From Capnocytophaga sp. oral taxon 878 (GTDB lineage Bacteria; Bacteroidota; Bacteroidia; Flavobacteriales; Flavobacteriaceae): 64,000 bases of DNA. The stretch is from NCBI RefSeq assembly GCF_002999135.1, contig NZ_CP027229.1:806001-870000 (forward strand). The letters are read 5' to 3'. The notes below the pieces were generated by a model. The model was not told where the DNA came from. It was given only the letters and a program-made list of their open reading frames with translations, and did no database searches. Position numbers and translations under genes: made by a program. Of this stretch, positions 1-9,400 are shown one piece after another (positions within the stretch are counted from its first letter, which is position 1; every line of letters begins with the position of its first letter).

Positions 1-948
1 TTTACTCTTAGTTACATAAGTCCCAATGCATCTTGGTCTCCTTTCTATGACCTCCGAGCCGAGAGTATTACCCAGCCTATAAGTTTGCTATATAAGGCTC
101 AAATACGCCAAAATACAGGAGTTGATTGGAAGCACGTAAGGCTTACCCTTTCCAGTGGTAATCCCAACCAAAATAACCAGATTACTTTGCTCAAGGCATG
201 GTATCTGCGTTTTGGATATGAACGTCAAGAAACCTTAATGCTCAATAGCATAGCTTACAAACGTGTGGCTAAAGAGGTTGCTGCCGCAGATAAGGTAGAA
301 GAATCTACTGTATCCAATTATACAAACCTAAATGAAAATCAGCTTAATACCTCTTTCGATATTACTACCCCTTATGATATATTGTCCAATAACAAATACC
401 ACAGTGTATCACTCAAAGAACTCAAAATTAAAGCAAAATATGAGTATTATGCTGCCCCTCGTGTTGATAATGGGGTGTATTTAATCGCTTTAGTTGATGA
501 TTATTCACAGTACAACCTACTTACTGGCGAGGCTAACGTTATCTTTGAAGATATGTATGTAGGTAAAACCCTTATTGATCCTAACCAAACTACCGAGAGC
601 ATACAGCTCACAATGGGTAATGATAAGAAGATAAGTATAAAGCGCGAAAAGATAACCGATAAATCAGAAACTAAGTTCATTTCAAGTTATAAAGAGCAAA
701 CCTTTACCTATGAAATAACTGTAAAAAATAATAAAAAAGAGGCTATCGATCTCAAACTAAAAGATCAATACCCTCTTAGTAATGACGAGAAAATTCAAAT
801 AGAATTGTTGGAGTCGTCAAAAGCTGAAATTAATAAAGAAATAGGTGTCCTTACTTGGGATACAAACCTCAAGGCAGGCGAAACTAAAAAGTTCCGCATT
901 AGCTATAAAGTAAAATATCCTAAAAACGAAGTAATAGGCAATTTGTAA
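1..948 (+). CDS. DUF4139 domain protein (MuiA-like), 3' part only
   Basis: The reading frame is open from the first base, so the gene starts upstream of the window; the first ATG-like codon inside (TTG at 85) is not a real start. The visible 315 residues begin with YISPNASWSPFYDLRA, typical of the DUF4139 beta-sheet region of 'mucoidy inhibitor MuiA family' proteins, and continue through W-KHVRLTLSSGNP to a C-terminal beta-rich end. The N-terminal DUF4140 and coiled-coil parts expected for the family would lie outside the window. Function is not established; family members are thought to be envelope-associated. The family call is from recognition of the motif, not a search. Confidence 0.8.
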   Translation, partial: FTLSYISPNASWSPFYDLRAESITQPISLLYKAQIRQNTGVDWKHVRLTLSSGNPNQNNQITLLKAWYLRFGYERQETLMLNSIAYKRVAKEVAAADKVEESTVSNYTNLNENQLNTSFDITTPYDILSNNKYHSVSLKELKIKAKYEYYAAPRVDNGVYLIALVDDYSQYNLLTGEANVIFEDMYVGKTLIDPNQTTESIQLTMGNDKKISIKREKITDKSETKFISSYKEQTFTYEITVKNNKKEAIDLKLKDQYPLSNDEKIQIELLESSKAEINKEIGVLTWDTNLKAGETKKFRISYKVKYPKNEVIGNL

Positions 949-985
949 GTTACAAATTAGTTTATAGTAAATTAGCAAATCAATA

Positions 986-1774
986 ATGACTTTATTTAAA
1001 AAAGACCCTTTTGGGCATACTCTTTTTGTCAAAAGATGGCTCATTCGCCTCTTCGGACTCATTACTCATAGTCGCTATGATGGTTTTAACCAACTCAATA
1101 TTGAAGGCTCAGATGTGATTCGAGAGTTACCTCCTACCAATGTATTATTCATTTCTAACCACCAAACCTACTTTGCCGATGTAACGGCTATGTATCACGT
1201 ATTTAATGCAAGCCTCAAAGGGCGCAAAGATACTTTAAATAACGTAGGCTACTTATGGAATCCTAAGCTTAACATTTATTATGTAGCAGCTTCCGAAACA
1301 ATGAAGTCTGGCATATTGCCCAAAATATTGGGCTATGCAGGAGCTATACCAGTAAACAGGACTTGGCGCGAAAAAGGCAAAGAAATACATCGTGAAGTGC
1401 GCCAAGCCGATGTCGAAAACATAGGTATTGCCCTTTCCGATGGCTGGGTAATTACCTTTCCTCAGGGTACTACTTCTCCTTGGAAACCCATTCGCAAAGG
1501 TACAGCACACCTCATCAAGCAGTACAAACCTGTAGTTGTACCTATAGTAATTGATGGCTTTAGGCGTTCTTTTGATAAAAAGGGAATTAACATTAAAAAG
1601 AAAGGGGTTCAACAATCAATGATTATTAAACCCCCTTTACAGATAGATTATGAGAATGATACAGTTGAAGAAATCGTTACTCAAATAGAAATGGCTATTG
1701 AGCAACATGAGTCATTCTTAAAAGTTAAAAAGTTAGAACCGAATAATGCGCCACAAGTAGAAGGTAAACAGTAA
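986..1774 (+). CDS. 1-acyl-sn-glycerol-3-phosphate acyltransferase family protein
   Basis: PlsC-type acyltransferase of 262 residues, probably acylating lysophosphatidic acid or a related lipid at the inner membrane. Block I reads SNHQTYFAD (residues 57-65), block II GAIPVNR (119-125) and block III FPQGTT (158-163). The spacing from the catalytic His59 to Asp65 is five residues rather than the textbook HX4D, and block III has Gln for Glu; both look like features of a divergent subfamily rather than damage. It starts 37 bp after the DUF4139 gene, and its 3' end overlaps the convergent MFS gene by 42 bp. Confidence 0.8.
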   Translation: MTLFKKDPFGHTLFVKRWLIRLFGLITHSRYDGFNQLNIEGSDVIRELPPTNVLFISNHQTYFADVTAMYHVFNASLKGRKDTLNNVGYLWNPKLNIYYVAASETMKSGILPKILGYAGAIPVNRTWREKGKEIHREVRQADVENIGIALSDGWVITFPQGTTSPWKPIRKGTAHLIKQYKPVVVPIVIDGFRRSFDKKGINIKKKGVQQSMIIKPPLQIDYENDTVEEIVTQIEMAIEQHESFLKVKKLEPNNAPQVEGKQ

Positions 1775-2878
1775 TCCTATACTAGCTAGTCCTGCTCCCA
1801 TTAGTGATGGATAATTAGTACTAAGTCCATATAGCAAAGGCAACCCTCCTACATAAGCGCCTATAGAGTTAGCTGTATTAAAGCCTGCCTGCATAAAAGC
1901 TGCCCCCATCATTTCCGATTGTGGTGCACATCTAAAGATAAGCATATTTAGCGGCGCTCCTAATGACATCGACATAGCTCCACATATAAAGGTTAGTAAC
2001 CATGCTACAGGTTGTATATGTGAGAAAAAGAAGACTAATAGTAGTATACTAATAAGCAATAGCAAAATATAAATAGTAGCTTTAACCGGCGATGAGCGGT
2101 CTGTGAGCCATCCTCCAAAGAGGTTTCCCACTACCATTCCTGCCCCTGCTACTATCATCACTACCGATTTCATATCAGGGTCTATGTGAGCTGATTCTAA
2201 CATTAAAGGTTGTATATAGCTGAACCATGCAAAAAGCCCACCACAACCCAAAGCAGTAATAGCCAATACTAACAAAGACCTCGGATTGAAGAATAAACGC
2301 ACTTCACGCTTCACCCCGAGGTCTCTCTTATTCTCCACATTAGGTAAAAAAAAGAATATAGAAAGCATAGTAAGTAATCCCAACACTGATACACACCCCA
2401 TTGCAATACGCCAACCTGCTAATGCCCCTACATAAGTAAGTAAAGGCACCATTATTAAATTAGCAATAGTGAGCCCTGCAAACATAATTGAGATAGCAAA
2501 AGCTTCTTTGCCTTTAGGAGCTAATTGTTTAGCCACAATAGCACCTACTCCAAAAAAAGCTCCATGTGGTAATCCCGAAAAGAAACGGGCTAATAATAAA
2601 GTAGTATAATCAGGTGAAAAGGCCGAAAGTCCATTGAAGAGAGAGAAGAGTAGCATAAAAAACAAAAGTATCTTCTTTGGGTTATATGAGGCAGCCAAAG
2701 CAATGAGTGTAGGTGCTCCTACTACTACGCCTATAGCATAAGCTGAAATAAATCTACCCGTAATAGCATCTGTTAGGCCCATATCTTCGCCTATTACGCG
2801 CAATAACCCCATTATTAGGAACTCTGTAGCTCCTAAGGCTAAGCCTCCTATAGCTAGAGGCCAAAGTTTTTTAATCAT
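1733..2878 (-). CDS. MFS transporter (DHA1/AraJ-like exporter)
   Basis: A 381-residue hydrophobic protein with about 12 membrane segments. It opens with a helix containing GATEFLIMGLLRVIGEDMG, typical of the AraJ/YdhP group of the major facilitator superfamily, and has the helix-4/5 region with ARFFSGLPHGAFFGVGA. These proteins are proton-driven exporters of sugars or drugs; the substrate cannot be read from the sequence. A -7 promoter element TACCTTTG lies at 2899-2906 on the minus strand, just upstream of the ATG. It is convergent with, and overlaps by 42 bp, the acyltransferase gene. Confidence 0.82.
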   Translation of the reverse strand: MIKKLWPLAIGGLALGATEFLIMGLLRVIGEDMGLTDAITGRFISAYAIGVVVGAPTLIALAASYNPKKILLFFMLLFSLFNGLSAFSPDYTTLLLARFFSGLPHGAFFGVGAIVAKQLAPKGKEAFAISIMFAGLTIANLIMVPLLTYVGALAGWRIAMGCVSVLGLLTMLSIFFFLPNVENKRDLGVKREVRLFFNPRSLLVLAITALGCGGLFAWFSYIQPLMLESAHIDPDMKSVVMIVAGAGMVVGNLFGGWLTDRSSPVKATIYILLLLISILLLVFFFSHIQPVAWLLTFICGAMSMSLGAPLNMLIFRCAPQSEMMGAAFMQAGFNTANSIGAYVGGLPLLYGLSTNYPSLMGAGLASIGLLFTFYLWRIIRF

Positions 2879-2913
2879 AGTTTTTATCTTTAAGCGCGCA
2901 AAGGTATAAAAAA

Positions 2914-3387
2914 TTATTGATGATGATAGGGCTCATTTCTCAAAATAGTAAAAGCACGGTACAATTGCTCTACAAAAAACAATCGTATCATCTGGTGTGA
3001 AAAAGTGAGTTTTGAAAGAGATAATTTACCATTAGCTCGCTGATATACCTGCTGTGAAAAACCGTATGGACCACCAATAACAAAAGTTAGTTGCTTAATA
3101 GCAGCATTCATTTTCTTTTGAAGTTCATCTGCAAAGGCTATAGAAGTATATTCTTTGCCTCTTTCATCTAAAAGAATAAGATGATGTGATGGTTCTAGAT
3201 TCCCAAGTATAAGTTCACCTTCTTTTACTTTTTGTTGCTCTTCTGATAGTGATTTATTATTCTTAATATCAGGCAAAAGTTGTAACTCAAAGTTAATATA
3301 GTATGATAATCTTTTTTCATACATGCCAATAAGCTGTTGTAAGGCAGAGTTATCAGTTTTCCCCACAGCGATTAGTTTAATATTCAT
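2914..3387 (-). CDS. rlmH: 23S rRNA (pseudouridine1915-N3)-methyltransferase RlmH
   Basis: A 157-residue SPOUT methyltransferase, the normal RlmH size, which methylates pseudouridine 1915 in helix 69 of 23S rRNA using SAM. Visible signatures are the start MNIKLIAVGKT, the SAM-knot segment FVIGGPYGFS and the C-terminal LTFSHQMIRLFFVEQLYRA ending in PYHHQ. It is a single-copy housekeeping gene. The start ATG at 3387 matches the family N-terminus. Confidence 0.95.
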   Translation of the reverse strand: MNIKLIAVGKTDNSALQQLIGMYEKRLSYYINFELQLLPDIKNNKSLSEEQQKVKEGELILGNLEPSHHLILLDERGKEYTSIAFADELQKKMNAAIKQLTFVIGGPYGFSQQVYQRANGKLSLSKLTFSHQMIRLFFVEQLYRAFTILRNEPYHHQ

Positions 3388-3405
3388 CTTTTTAAAGTTT
3401 TACCT

Positions 3406-3448
3406 AAAAAAAGCCAAAGGTATAAGCCTATTTGGCTTGCACCTTTGG
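3406..3448 (-). terminator. Terminator after htrA
   Basis: Imperfect hairpin: CCAAAGG (3414-3420) and AAGCC pair with GGCTT and CCTTTGG (3434-3448) around the loop TATTT. On the minus strand it is followed by a run of seven T (3406-3412). It lies between the htrA stop and the rlmH start, on the strand of both. Confidence 0.6.
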
Positions 3449-3479
3449 CAAAAGTATCTATTCTTTAATTTCTATTTTC

Positions 3480-4892
3480 CTAAAAGAAGAATCTTTCTTT
3501 TTCTCCTTTTTCATTTAATATTTCTAATGAATTACGATTACGTGATGATAAACTAGACATAGTACTTTTTAGTTCATCTACATCCTTAATAGCTTTGCCA
3601 TTTACAGAAAGCAATACTTTTCCTACAATGTTTATATTATTGTACTCATAAAACTGTCCAGCGGCAGTAACTTTCACTCCCGATTTTGTTTTAAAACGCT
3701 TATAGTCAGCTTCTGATAAGTTCTTTACTTCCAAACCTAATGATTGTATTACATAGGTAGTATTCTTTTTAAGAGTAATATTAGCAATACGTTCTTTTCC
3801 ATCACGTTCATAAATTACTTTTATCACATCACCAGGGCGTTTTGAAGCTATATAGCCGCTAAGGTCTGAATATTTGTGTACTTTTACATTATCAAGTTGC
3901 CTAATAATATCACCTTTTACAAGCCCAGCAACTCCTGCTCCCGATTCTTCCTCTACTGAACCTACATAAAAACCTTCAGTTTCTTTAATGTTAAGTTTTT
4001 TAGCACTTTCCGAATCCAAATCAGTACCACGTACACCTAATACACCACGCTGTACATTACCAAATTCAATAAGGTCTTCTACTACTTTTTTAGCAATATT
4101 ACTAGGTACAGCAAACGAATAACCCATATATACTCCCGTAGTAGATGAAATAGCAGTGTTAATACCAATAAGTTCTCCATTAAGGTTTACCAAAGCACCT
4201 CCACTATTTCCCATATTTACAGCAGCATCAGTTTGTATAAACGATTCTATTTTGTCTCCATTACGCTGACTAATATTACGTGCTTTAGCACTAATAATAC
4301 CTGCTGTAACAGTCGAATTAAGGTTAAAAGGATTTCCTACTGCTAATACCCATTCTCCCACTTGAGTATTATCCGAGTCAGCAAAAGTAAGGAAAGGTAA
4401 CTTTTCATCAGCATCAATCTTTATAAGAGCAATATCAGATGAAGGATCAGTACCTATTAGTTTAGCTGAATAAGTTTTATTATTGTTTAAGGTAACTTCT
4501 AAAGTTGTAGCATCAGCTATGACGTGATTATTAGTTACAATATAACCATCAGGAGTTATTATAACACCAGAACCTGTCCCTACTTGAGTTTGTTCATCTC
4601 CTCCATTTCCATAAAAAAGATCAAAAATAGAAGTAACTTGTCCTTTAGATTTCACAGTGTTTTTCACATGCACCACACTATTTACGGTCTTGTTAGCAGC
4701 TTCCACAAAGTTAGTCTCGCCAGTCATAGCCCTTTCAGGAGTGGTATGATTAGTTTGTACTATTGCAGGGCGTGATAGTAGTTCTAAAGCTTCTTGCTTA
4801 GCATCATGTTTGTCTATAAAAAGTTTATAACCTCCTAAGGTTAAAACTCCTCCCAAAAAGGCAGCAGTTATGAGTGTTGTGTAATTCTTCAT
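3480..4892 (-). CDS. Do/DegP/HtrA-family serine endopeptidase
   Basis: A 470-residue periplasmic protease and chaperone for misfolded envelope proteins. One hydrophobic N-terminal segment (residues 5-25) serves as signal or anchor. The trypsin-like catalytic triad is intact: His123 (TNNHVIAD), Asp153 (SSDIALIK) and Ser230 in GNSGGAL. Two PDZ domains follow, one around 280-370 and a weaker one around 375-470. It is preceded by a sigma-54-like promoter at 4931-4947 and followed by a hairpin terminator, so it looks monocistronic. Whether it is DegP- or DegQ-like cannot be decided here. Confidence 0.93.
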   Translation of the reverse strand: MKNYTTLITAAFLGGVLTLGGYKLFIDKHDAKQEALELLSRPAIVQTNHTTPERAMTGETNFVEAANKTVNSVVHVKNTVKSKGQVTSIFDLFYGNGGDEQTQVGTGSGVIITPDGYIVTNNHVIADATTLEVTLNNNKTYSAKLIGTDPSSDIALIKIDADEKLPFLTFADSDNTQVGEWVLAVGNPFNLNSTVTAGIISAKARNISQRNGDKIESFIQTDAAVNMGNSGGALVNLNGELIGINTAISSTTGVYMGYSFAVPSNIAKKVVEDLIEFGNVQRGVLGVRGTDLDSESAKKLNIKETEGFYVGSVEEESGAGVAGLVKGDIIRQLDNVKVHKYSDLSGYIASKRPGDVIKVIYERDGKERIANITLKKNTTYVIQSLGLEVKNLSEADYKRFKTKSGVKVTAAGQFYEYNNINIVGKVLLSVNGKAIKDVDELKSTMSSLSSRNRNSLEILNEKGEKERFFF

Positions 4893-4930
4893 TATATTCT
4901 TTGTTTTATTTAATTTTTCAAAATGAATTA

Positions 4931-4947
4931 GGCAATAAGTGTGCCAG
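4931..4947 (-). promoter_or_regulatory. Sigma-54-type promoter of htrA
   Basis: On the minus strand the sequence reads CTGGCACACTTATTGCC, with the invariant GG (-24) and GC (-12) separated by exactly 10 bp, matching the RpoN consensus TGGCACG-N4-TTGC except for one base. It would start transcription near 4920, leaving a leader of about 28 nt before the htrA ATG. No TAnnTTTG housekeeping element is evident at that spacing. Confidence 0.65.
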
Positions 4948-5000
4948 TTTTTTCAGCTTTCAGTTTTCAAAAAACAGAGAATTAACTATTTAGAATATAA

Positions 5001-5034
5001 AAAAGGCTGCTTCCTCTTTAGGAAGCAGCCTTTT
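5001..5034 (-). terminator. Terminator after pckA
   Basis: Perfect 14-bp stem AAAAGGCTGCTTCC (5001-5014) / GGAAGCAGCCTTTT (5021-5034) with loop TCTTTA and T-runs on both strands. It lies 30 bp past the pckA stop codon. Confidence 0.9.
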
Positions 5035-5063
5035 TGGTTTGTAAAATTCTTTTAAAAATCAAA

Positions 5064-6647
5064 TTACAATTTAGGAGCACCAGCTAGAACATCAGGAGTA
5101 GCACCGTCTTCAAACTTCTTATCTTTAAAGTTTTGTACGAATGATTCAGCTAATTCTTTTAATTTAGCACTGAATTGTGTTTTGTCTTCCCAAGTGTTTT
5201 CTGAGTTCAAGATGCTCTGATCTGATACACCTTCACAAGATTGAGGAACTTTAAATCCAAAGATAGGTAATTCTTTGTACTCAACATTGTTAAGTTTGCC
5301 TGTAAGAGCAGCAGTGATAAGAGCGCGAGTATCTTTCAAACTACATCTTTTCATTTTTCCATTGTAACCTGTGTTTACCAACCATACATTTACGCCTGTT
5401 TCTTTGATTTTCTCAGCCAAACGTTTTCCGTATTCAGCTGGGTGAAGAGGCATGAAGGCAGCACCGAAACAAGCAGAGAAAGTTTTTTGTGGAGTAGTAA
5501 TACCTACCTCAGTACCTGCTACTTTTGAGGTATAACCAGAAACGAATTGGTAAGCAGCTTGTTCAGGAGTCAATTTAGAAATAGGAGGTAATACACCATA
5601 AGCATCAAAAGTAAGGAAGAAGATGTTTTTAGGGTTATGACCTATAGATCCAGGTTGGATATTATTGATATGGTAAATAGGATAAGAAACACGAGTGTTT
5701 TCAGTAATATCGGTGCGAGCGAAATCTACAACACCTTTATCATCCATAATTACGTTCTCAAGGATAGCGCCTTTTTTGATAGCTGCGAAGATTTCAGGTT
5801 CTTTTTCAGCGGTAAGGTCTACTACTTTAGCGTAGCAACCACCTTCGAAGTTGAATACGGTATTTTCAGGAGTCCAACCGTGTTCGTCATCACCGATGAG
5901 GTGGCGGTTAGGATCGGCAGAAAGGGTAGTTTTACCAGTACCAGAAAGACCGAAGAAGATAGCAGTATCGCCGTCTTTACCTACGTTAGCAGAACAGTGC
6001 ATTGGCATAGTGTTACGGAACACAGGCAATTCAAAGTTCATTGCAGAGAAAATACCTTTTTTAATTTCTCCAGTATAACCAGTACCACCTACCAAAGCAA
6101 TTTTTTTAGAAAAATTAAGGATTGCAAAGTTAGTTTGACGAGTGCCATCTACAGCAGGATCAGCTTCAAAACCAGGAGCGTTTACTACTAACCAATCTTC
6201 TTTGAAAGAAGCAAGCTCACTATCTTCTACACGCAAGAACATATTGTAAGCAAATTGGTTACTCCAAGGAAGTTCAGTAATAGTACGGATATTAGTACGG
6301 TATTTAGGATCTGCACAAACATAACCATCGTGAACATAGATTTCTTTACTTGAAAGATAAGCTACTACTTTTTCATATAGCTTGTCAAATTTTTCAGGCT
6401 CAAAAGGGATGTTAATATTTCCCCACCATACGCGATCTTTGGTAATTTCATCTTTTACGATAAAACGGTCTTTAGGAGAACGACCAGTAAATTTACCTGT
6501 GTTGATAGCAATAGCTCCTGAAGAAGCTTCAACTCCAAGTTTTTTGTCTAAAGTTTCTTGGTGTAGTTCGTCAGCAGTAAGTTGGTAACGAACCTTAGCA
6601 TTTTTAATTCCGTAGTTTTCTACTGAAATTGTTTTTGGGTTACTCAT
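5064..6647 (-). CDS. pckA: Phosphoenolpyruvate carboxykinase (ATP)
   Basis: A 527-residue ATP-dependent PEPCK converting oxaloacetate and ATP to phosphoenolpyruvate, ADP and CO2. In capnophilic Bacteroidota it often runs in the CO2-fixing direction (general knowledge, not shown here). Visible signatures are TGRSPKDRF (54-62), the kinase-1a P-loop GLSGTGKT (233-240), the kinase-2 motif IGDDEH (251-256) and the C-terminal NTGYNG region. Length is normal for the family. The gene stands alone, with a long upstream region (6648-6930) and a strong terminator. Confidence 0.97.
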   Translation of the reverse strand: MSNPKTISVENYGIKNAKVRYQLTADELHQETLDKKLGVEASSGAIAINTGKFTGRSPKDRFIVKDEITKDRVWWGNINIPFEPEKFDKLYEKVVAYLSSKEIYVHDGYVCADPKYRTNIRTITELPWSNQFAYNMFLRVEDSELASFKEDWLVVNAPGFEADPAVDGTRQTNFAILNFSKKIALVGGTGYTGEIKKGIFSAMNFELPVFRNTMPMHCSANVGKDGDTAIFFGLSGTGKTTLSADPNRHLIGDDEHGWTPENTVFNFEGGCYAKVVDLTAEKEPEIFAAIKKGAILENVIMDDKGVVDFARTDITENTRVSYPIYHINNIQPGSIGHNPKNIFFLTFDAYGVLPPISKLTPEQAAYQFVSGYTSKVAGTEVGITTPQKTFSACFGAAFMPLHPAEYGKRLAEKIKETGVNVWLVNTGYNGKMKRCSLKDTRALITAALTGKLNNVEYKELPIFGFKVPQSCEGVSDQSILNSENTWEDKTQFSAKLKELAESFVQNFKDKKFEDGATPDVLAGAPKL

Positions 6648-6930
6648 AATTTCTTAAATTTTTTATTTATAATTCTGTAATTTACAATTTTATATTTTCA
6701 AAGAGATAGATCAATTTATAAAATAAAATAGTAAAAAATCTACTTTATTGTTACTAAATAAGCAGAATGAAAGACAAATGTTTTCAAAAATACCTAGGTG
6801 ACATTTCAAAAAACTATGTTTTTCAATTAGAATTCTATAATTCCTATTTCATACCTACAGCAAGGTATCCTTGAAAAACGCTGCAAATGTACAAATAAAA
6901 TTTGTATAAAAAAAATATTCTAGCATTTTT
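6648..6930. promoter_or_regulatory. pckA upstream region with candidate promoter
   Basis: A 283-bp A+T-rich gap. A -7 element TACATTTG lies on the minus strand at 6884-6891 with only a T-rich -33 region, implying a leader of roughly 230 nt before the pckA ATG at 6647. I see no known riboswitch. The 3' end of the DUF4302 gene borders the gap, and no clear terminator for that operon is visible. Confidence 0.4.
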
Positions 6931-8280
6931 TTAAGGTATATATACTAAGAACCATATATCAGGGTCTTTCACACTTATTAAATATGTGTAATTATCATTA
7001 TAAACAGATGTTTTATAGGGACCTGCCTTAGCTAAATCTAAAAATAGACGTTCTGCTTCTCTATAATAAAAAAGACTATTTTTGTAAGTGTTATCTCCTA
7101 TAGTAGGCATATCTTTTATAAGTATTTCTAACTGTTTTTCATTACTACTATTAGCCATCCCTACAAAGTCCATTTCGTAATATATACTGCTAGTATTATC
7201 AAGGTTATTTTTTTCTGCTATATAACCATGTATTCCTGCTGCTTGTTCTTGGTCATTACCCATAAAAGTTACTAATCTGATATAGTTTAGTAAGGTATAA
7301 CTTTTATCTTTCGAATTTTCTACTGCTTTTTTAGCCTTATTAAATATATTCATAGCTTTTTCTGAAGCATTATAGGTGTCAAAAGTTATGTACGCAGCAT
7401 TACTACTTAGAGTAATAGGTGAGGTTACAAAATTACTAGTAATACTGCCATCTGCACTTACTAAGGCAGTTTTAGTGTCATTAAAATAGAATTCCTCAAA
7501 AGTTACTCCATTAATTTTAATAGGTTCATACAGTTTAATACCTTTTTCAGTAATAATAAATGCTGACTGTATGTATTTTTGATTGTTATTGTATATAAAA
7601 GTAAGTTGTCTGTAACTCGGAAATAACTTAAGTATTACCTCAGTACCTCCTACATTGATAGGCAAAAGACCTTTGTACAGGAGAGCTTTACTATTCTCAC
7701 GTATTTTATTCAAAAAAGTTTCTCTATTTCCTGTGAACTTTTTTAAAGTCATAATATTGTTAGAAGTACGTCCCCGCAAGGTAAAAGTATCATTTTCATA
7801 CTTCAAAATGATAAAGTCAGTTTCACCCCCACGTGCATTAGGAAATGATGAAGATACAAATCTAAAGTGATGTAACACGTTATTGAAGGTATCAAAGCTA
7901 AGAGTAGGTCCCTCTGTAATATCGTATGAAAAAAAAGAAGTTTCTTCTGTATTAGTGTAACTTACTTCTGATGAAGCTGCCACTTTACCATCTTTCAGTT
8001 TTATCAAAAAATTATAACCTCCTATGCTTCTGTGTGCTTTTGGGAAATCTTTATCAGTAGCAAAAATTTCAGGCTGATAGGGGTATACCCAATAACCTAC
8101 TTTATATTGCTCTGGGTAGTAAGTTAACAGCCAATAGTTGTCATTTTCTAAGATCTCCTTATAACTATTAAGTGAATTTACAGTACGCTCTGAGGCTCTC
8201 TGTGTGAAAGTTTCCTCTTCTTTATAATTACAACTTATAAAGAGAAGGAAAGATAATGATAAGAATATATATTTTTTCAT
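6931..8280 (-). CDS. DUF4302 domain lipoprotein
   Basis: A 449-residue lipoprotein with signal peptide and lipobox ending at Cys17 (FLLFISC). The body matches my memory of DUF4302 proteins, which accompany SusC/SusD pairs in Bacteroidota; the region around residues 48-70 (YWLLTYYPEQYKVGYWVYPY) is characteristic. No enzymatic motif is visible, and a surface ligand-binding role is an inference from context. It is the last gene of the four-gene operon, 7 bp after the metallopeptidase gene. Confidence 0.7.
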   Translation of the reverse strand: MKKYIFLSLSFLLFISCNYKEEETFTQRASERTVNSLNSYKEILENDNYWLLTYYPEQYKVGYWVYPYQPEIFATDKDFPKAHRSIGGYNFLIKLKDGKVAASSEVSYTNTEETSFFSYDITEGPTLSFDTFNNVLHHFRFVSSSFPNARGGETDFIILKYENDTFTLRGRTSNNIMTLKKFTGNRETFLNKIRENSKALLYKGLLPINVGGTEVILKLFPSYRQLTFIYNNNQKYIQSAFIITEKGIKLYEPIKINGVTFEEFYFNDTKTALVSADGSITSNFVTSPITLSSNAAYITFDTYNASEKAMNIFNKAKKAVENSKDKSYTLLNYIRLVTFMGNDQEQAAGIHGYIAEKNNLDNTSSIYYEMDFVGMANSSNEKQLEILIKDMPTIGDNTYKNSLFYYREAERLFLDLAKAGPYKTSVYNDNYTYLISVKDPDIWFLVYIP

Positions 8281-8287
8281 TGTTATA

Positions 8288-9385
8288 TTAACGGATTAAT
8301 TTAGTAAAATCTTTTCGTTCTACAGGCACACCATCAAAAGTTTTACCTGCTACGTATGGGTATCGGTTGCGAATCTCAGCACGTAGTTCATCAAGATTAA
8401 TATTCCATTCATCTTGTAGATATTTCTTCATTATAGCTATTTTTTGTTCTATTTTTTGTTTACCAGTATAGGTCTCAGTAGGTCTTATTTTTCTATCTGC
8501 TCTTTTTAGAACTTCTTCCCATACGCTAGTTGATTCATATGGAGTATAGTTTTCTGAGAGGAGGTTGCCATAATTACTAAATTTTGCTTTCCAAGCAGTG
8601 TATAGAGTATCGTTAAAACCATCTCCATTAGCATCTAAACTACTATCAGTAGTAGCACAGTCACAATCTAAACTTGCATTGTAATATACTATATAACGTG
8701 CTAATAATTCTACAAAATCTTCATCATGATCAAAGCTTGAATAGGCTGTAATGAATCCAGCTCTTAGGTAATTTTTAGTATTAAAATTCCATTCATTTAC
8801 CCAGCGGTCATTCTTATAATCACTTGCGGATATTTTTTCATAATCTGTAGTATATAGCTTTGCCTGATGCCAAGTGTGAGCATTTTCGTGATAAAGGGTT
8901 GCCAAGATATTATCATTTAACCAATAAATATTATTAGGTTCTAAGTGATTTATCTCTGTTAGGTGTATCTTTATACCTGCAGTAGCAAGTCCTACTAACT
9001 TAGTACCTGTAGGATTAAATGCTGGCTCTCCTATTAAGATAAGAGTGTTAAATGAATGTTCTTTCATAAAAGCCTTAGAGGTAAGCTTCACATAGGGTTC
9101 AATAAATAAATAATTGAATATGTTAGCAAATTCTATAGCTTTACTATACTTAGTAGGAGTATAAGTATAAGTTCTACTTATTTCACGTTCTAAAAAACGA
9201 TATAATATCTGTATATTATATGGTTTAGCAAAATTCTCATCTAAGTACTTATCCAAATCGTTTTGAGGATTCAAACTTTGGCTTTCTTCCCCATTCCGAA
9301 TGATAACACTTTCATCAACTAATTTATCGTCATTATTACAGCCTAAAAATGATAAGGCTAAAAGTGTATATAGTATTTTTTTCAT
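8288..9385 (-). CDS. Putative zinc metallopeptidase lipoprotein (Peptidase_Mx1-like)
   Basis: A 365-residue lipoprotein (lipobox Cys16, SFLGC). It carries an HExxH zinc motif, HENAH at 166-170, followed by an acidic segment DHDEDFVE (219-226) that could supply the third ligand. This layout fits the 'putative zinc-binding metallopeptidase' family found in Sus-like operons. It probably sits on the cell surface and may cut proteins so that the SusCD pair can import the products. It lies 15 bp after the SusD gene and 7 bp before the DUF4302 gene. Substrate unknown. Confidence 0.75.
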   Translation of the reverse strand: MKKILYTLLALSFLGCNNDDKLVDESVIIRNGEESQSLNPQNDLDKYLDENFAKPYNIQILYRFLEREISRTYTYTPTKYSKAIEFANIFNYLFIEPYVKLTSKAFMKEHSFNTLILIGEPAFNPTGTKLVGLATAGIKIHLTEINHLEPNNIYWLNDNILATLYHENAHTWHQAKLYTTDYEKISASDYKNDRWVNEWNFNTKNYLRAGFITAYSSFDHDEDFVELLARYIVYYNASLDCDCATTDSSLDANGDGFNDTLYTAWKAKFSNYGNLLSENYTPYESTSVWEEVLKRADRKIRPTETYTGKQKIEQKIAIMKKYLQDEWNINLDELRAEIRNRYPYVAGKTFDGVPVERKDFTKLIR

Positions 9386-9400
9386 AGTTTATTCTTTTTA

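Noticed and set aside
817-1615. Minus-strand open frames opposite the acyltransferase gene
   Set aside because: Shadow frames with no start context or recognisable protein features; the plus-strand gene is clearly the coding one.
6648-6883. Riboswitch in the pckA leader
   Set aside because: The leader is long, but I see no conserved riboswitch core or strong hairpin; left as an unexplained leader.
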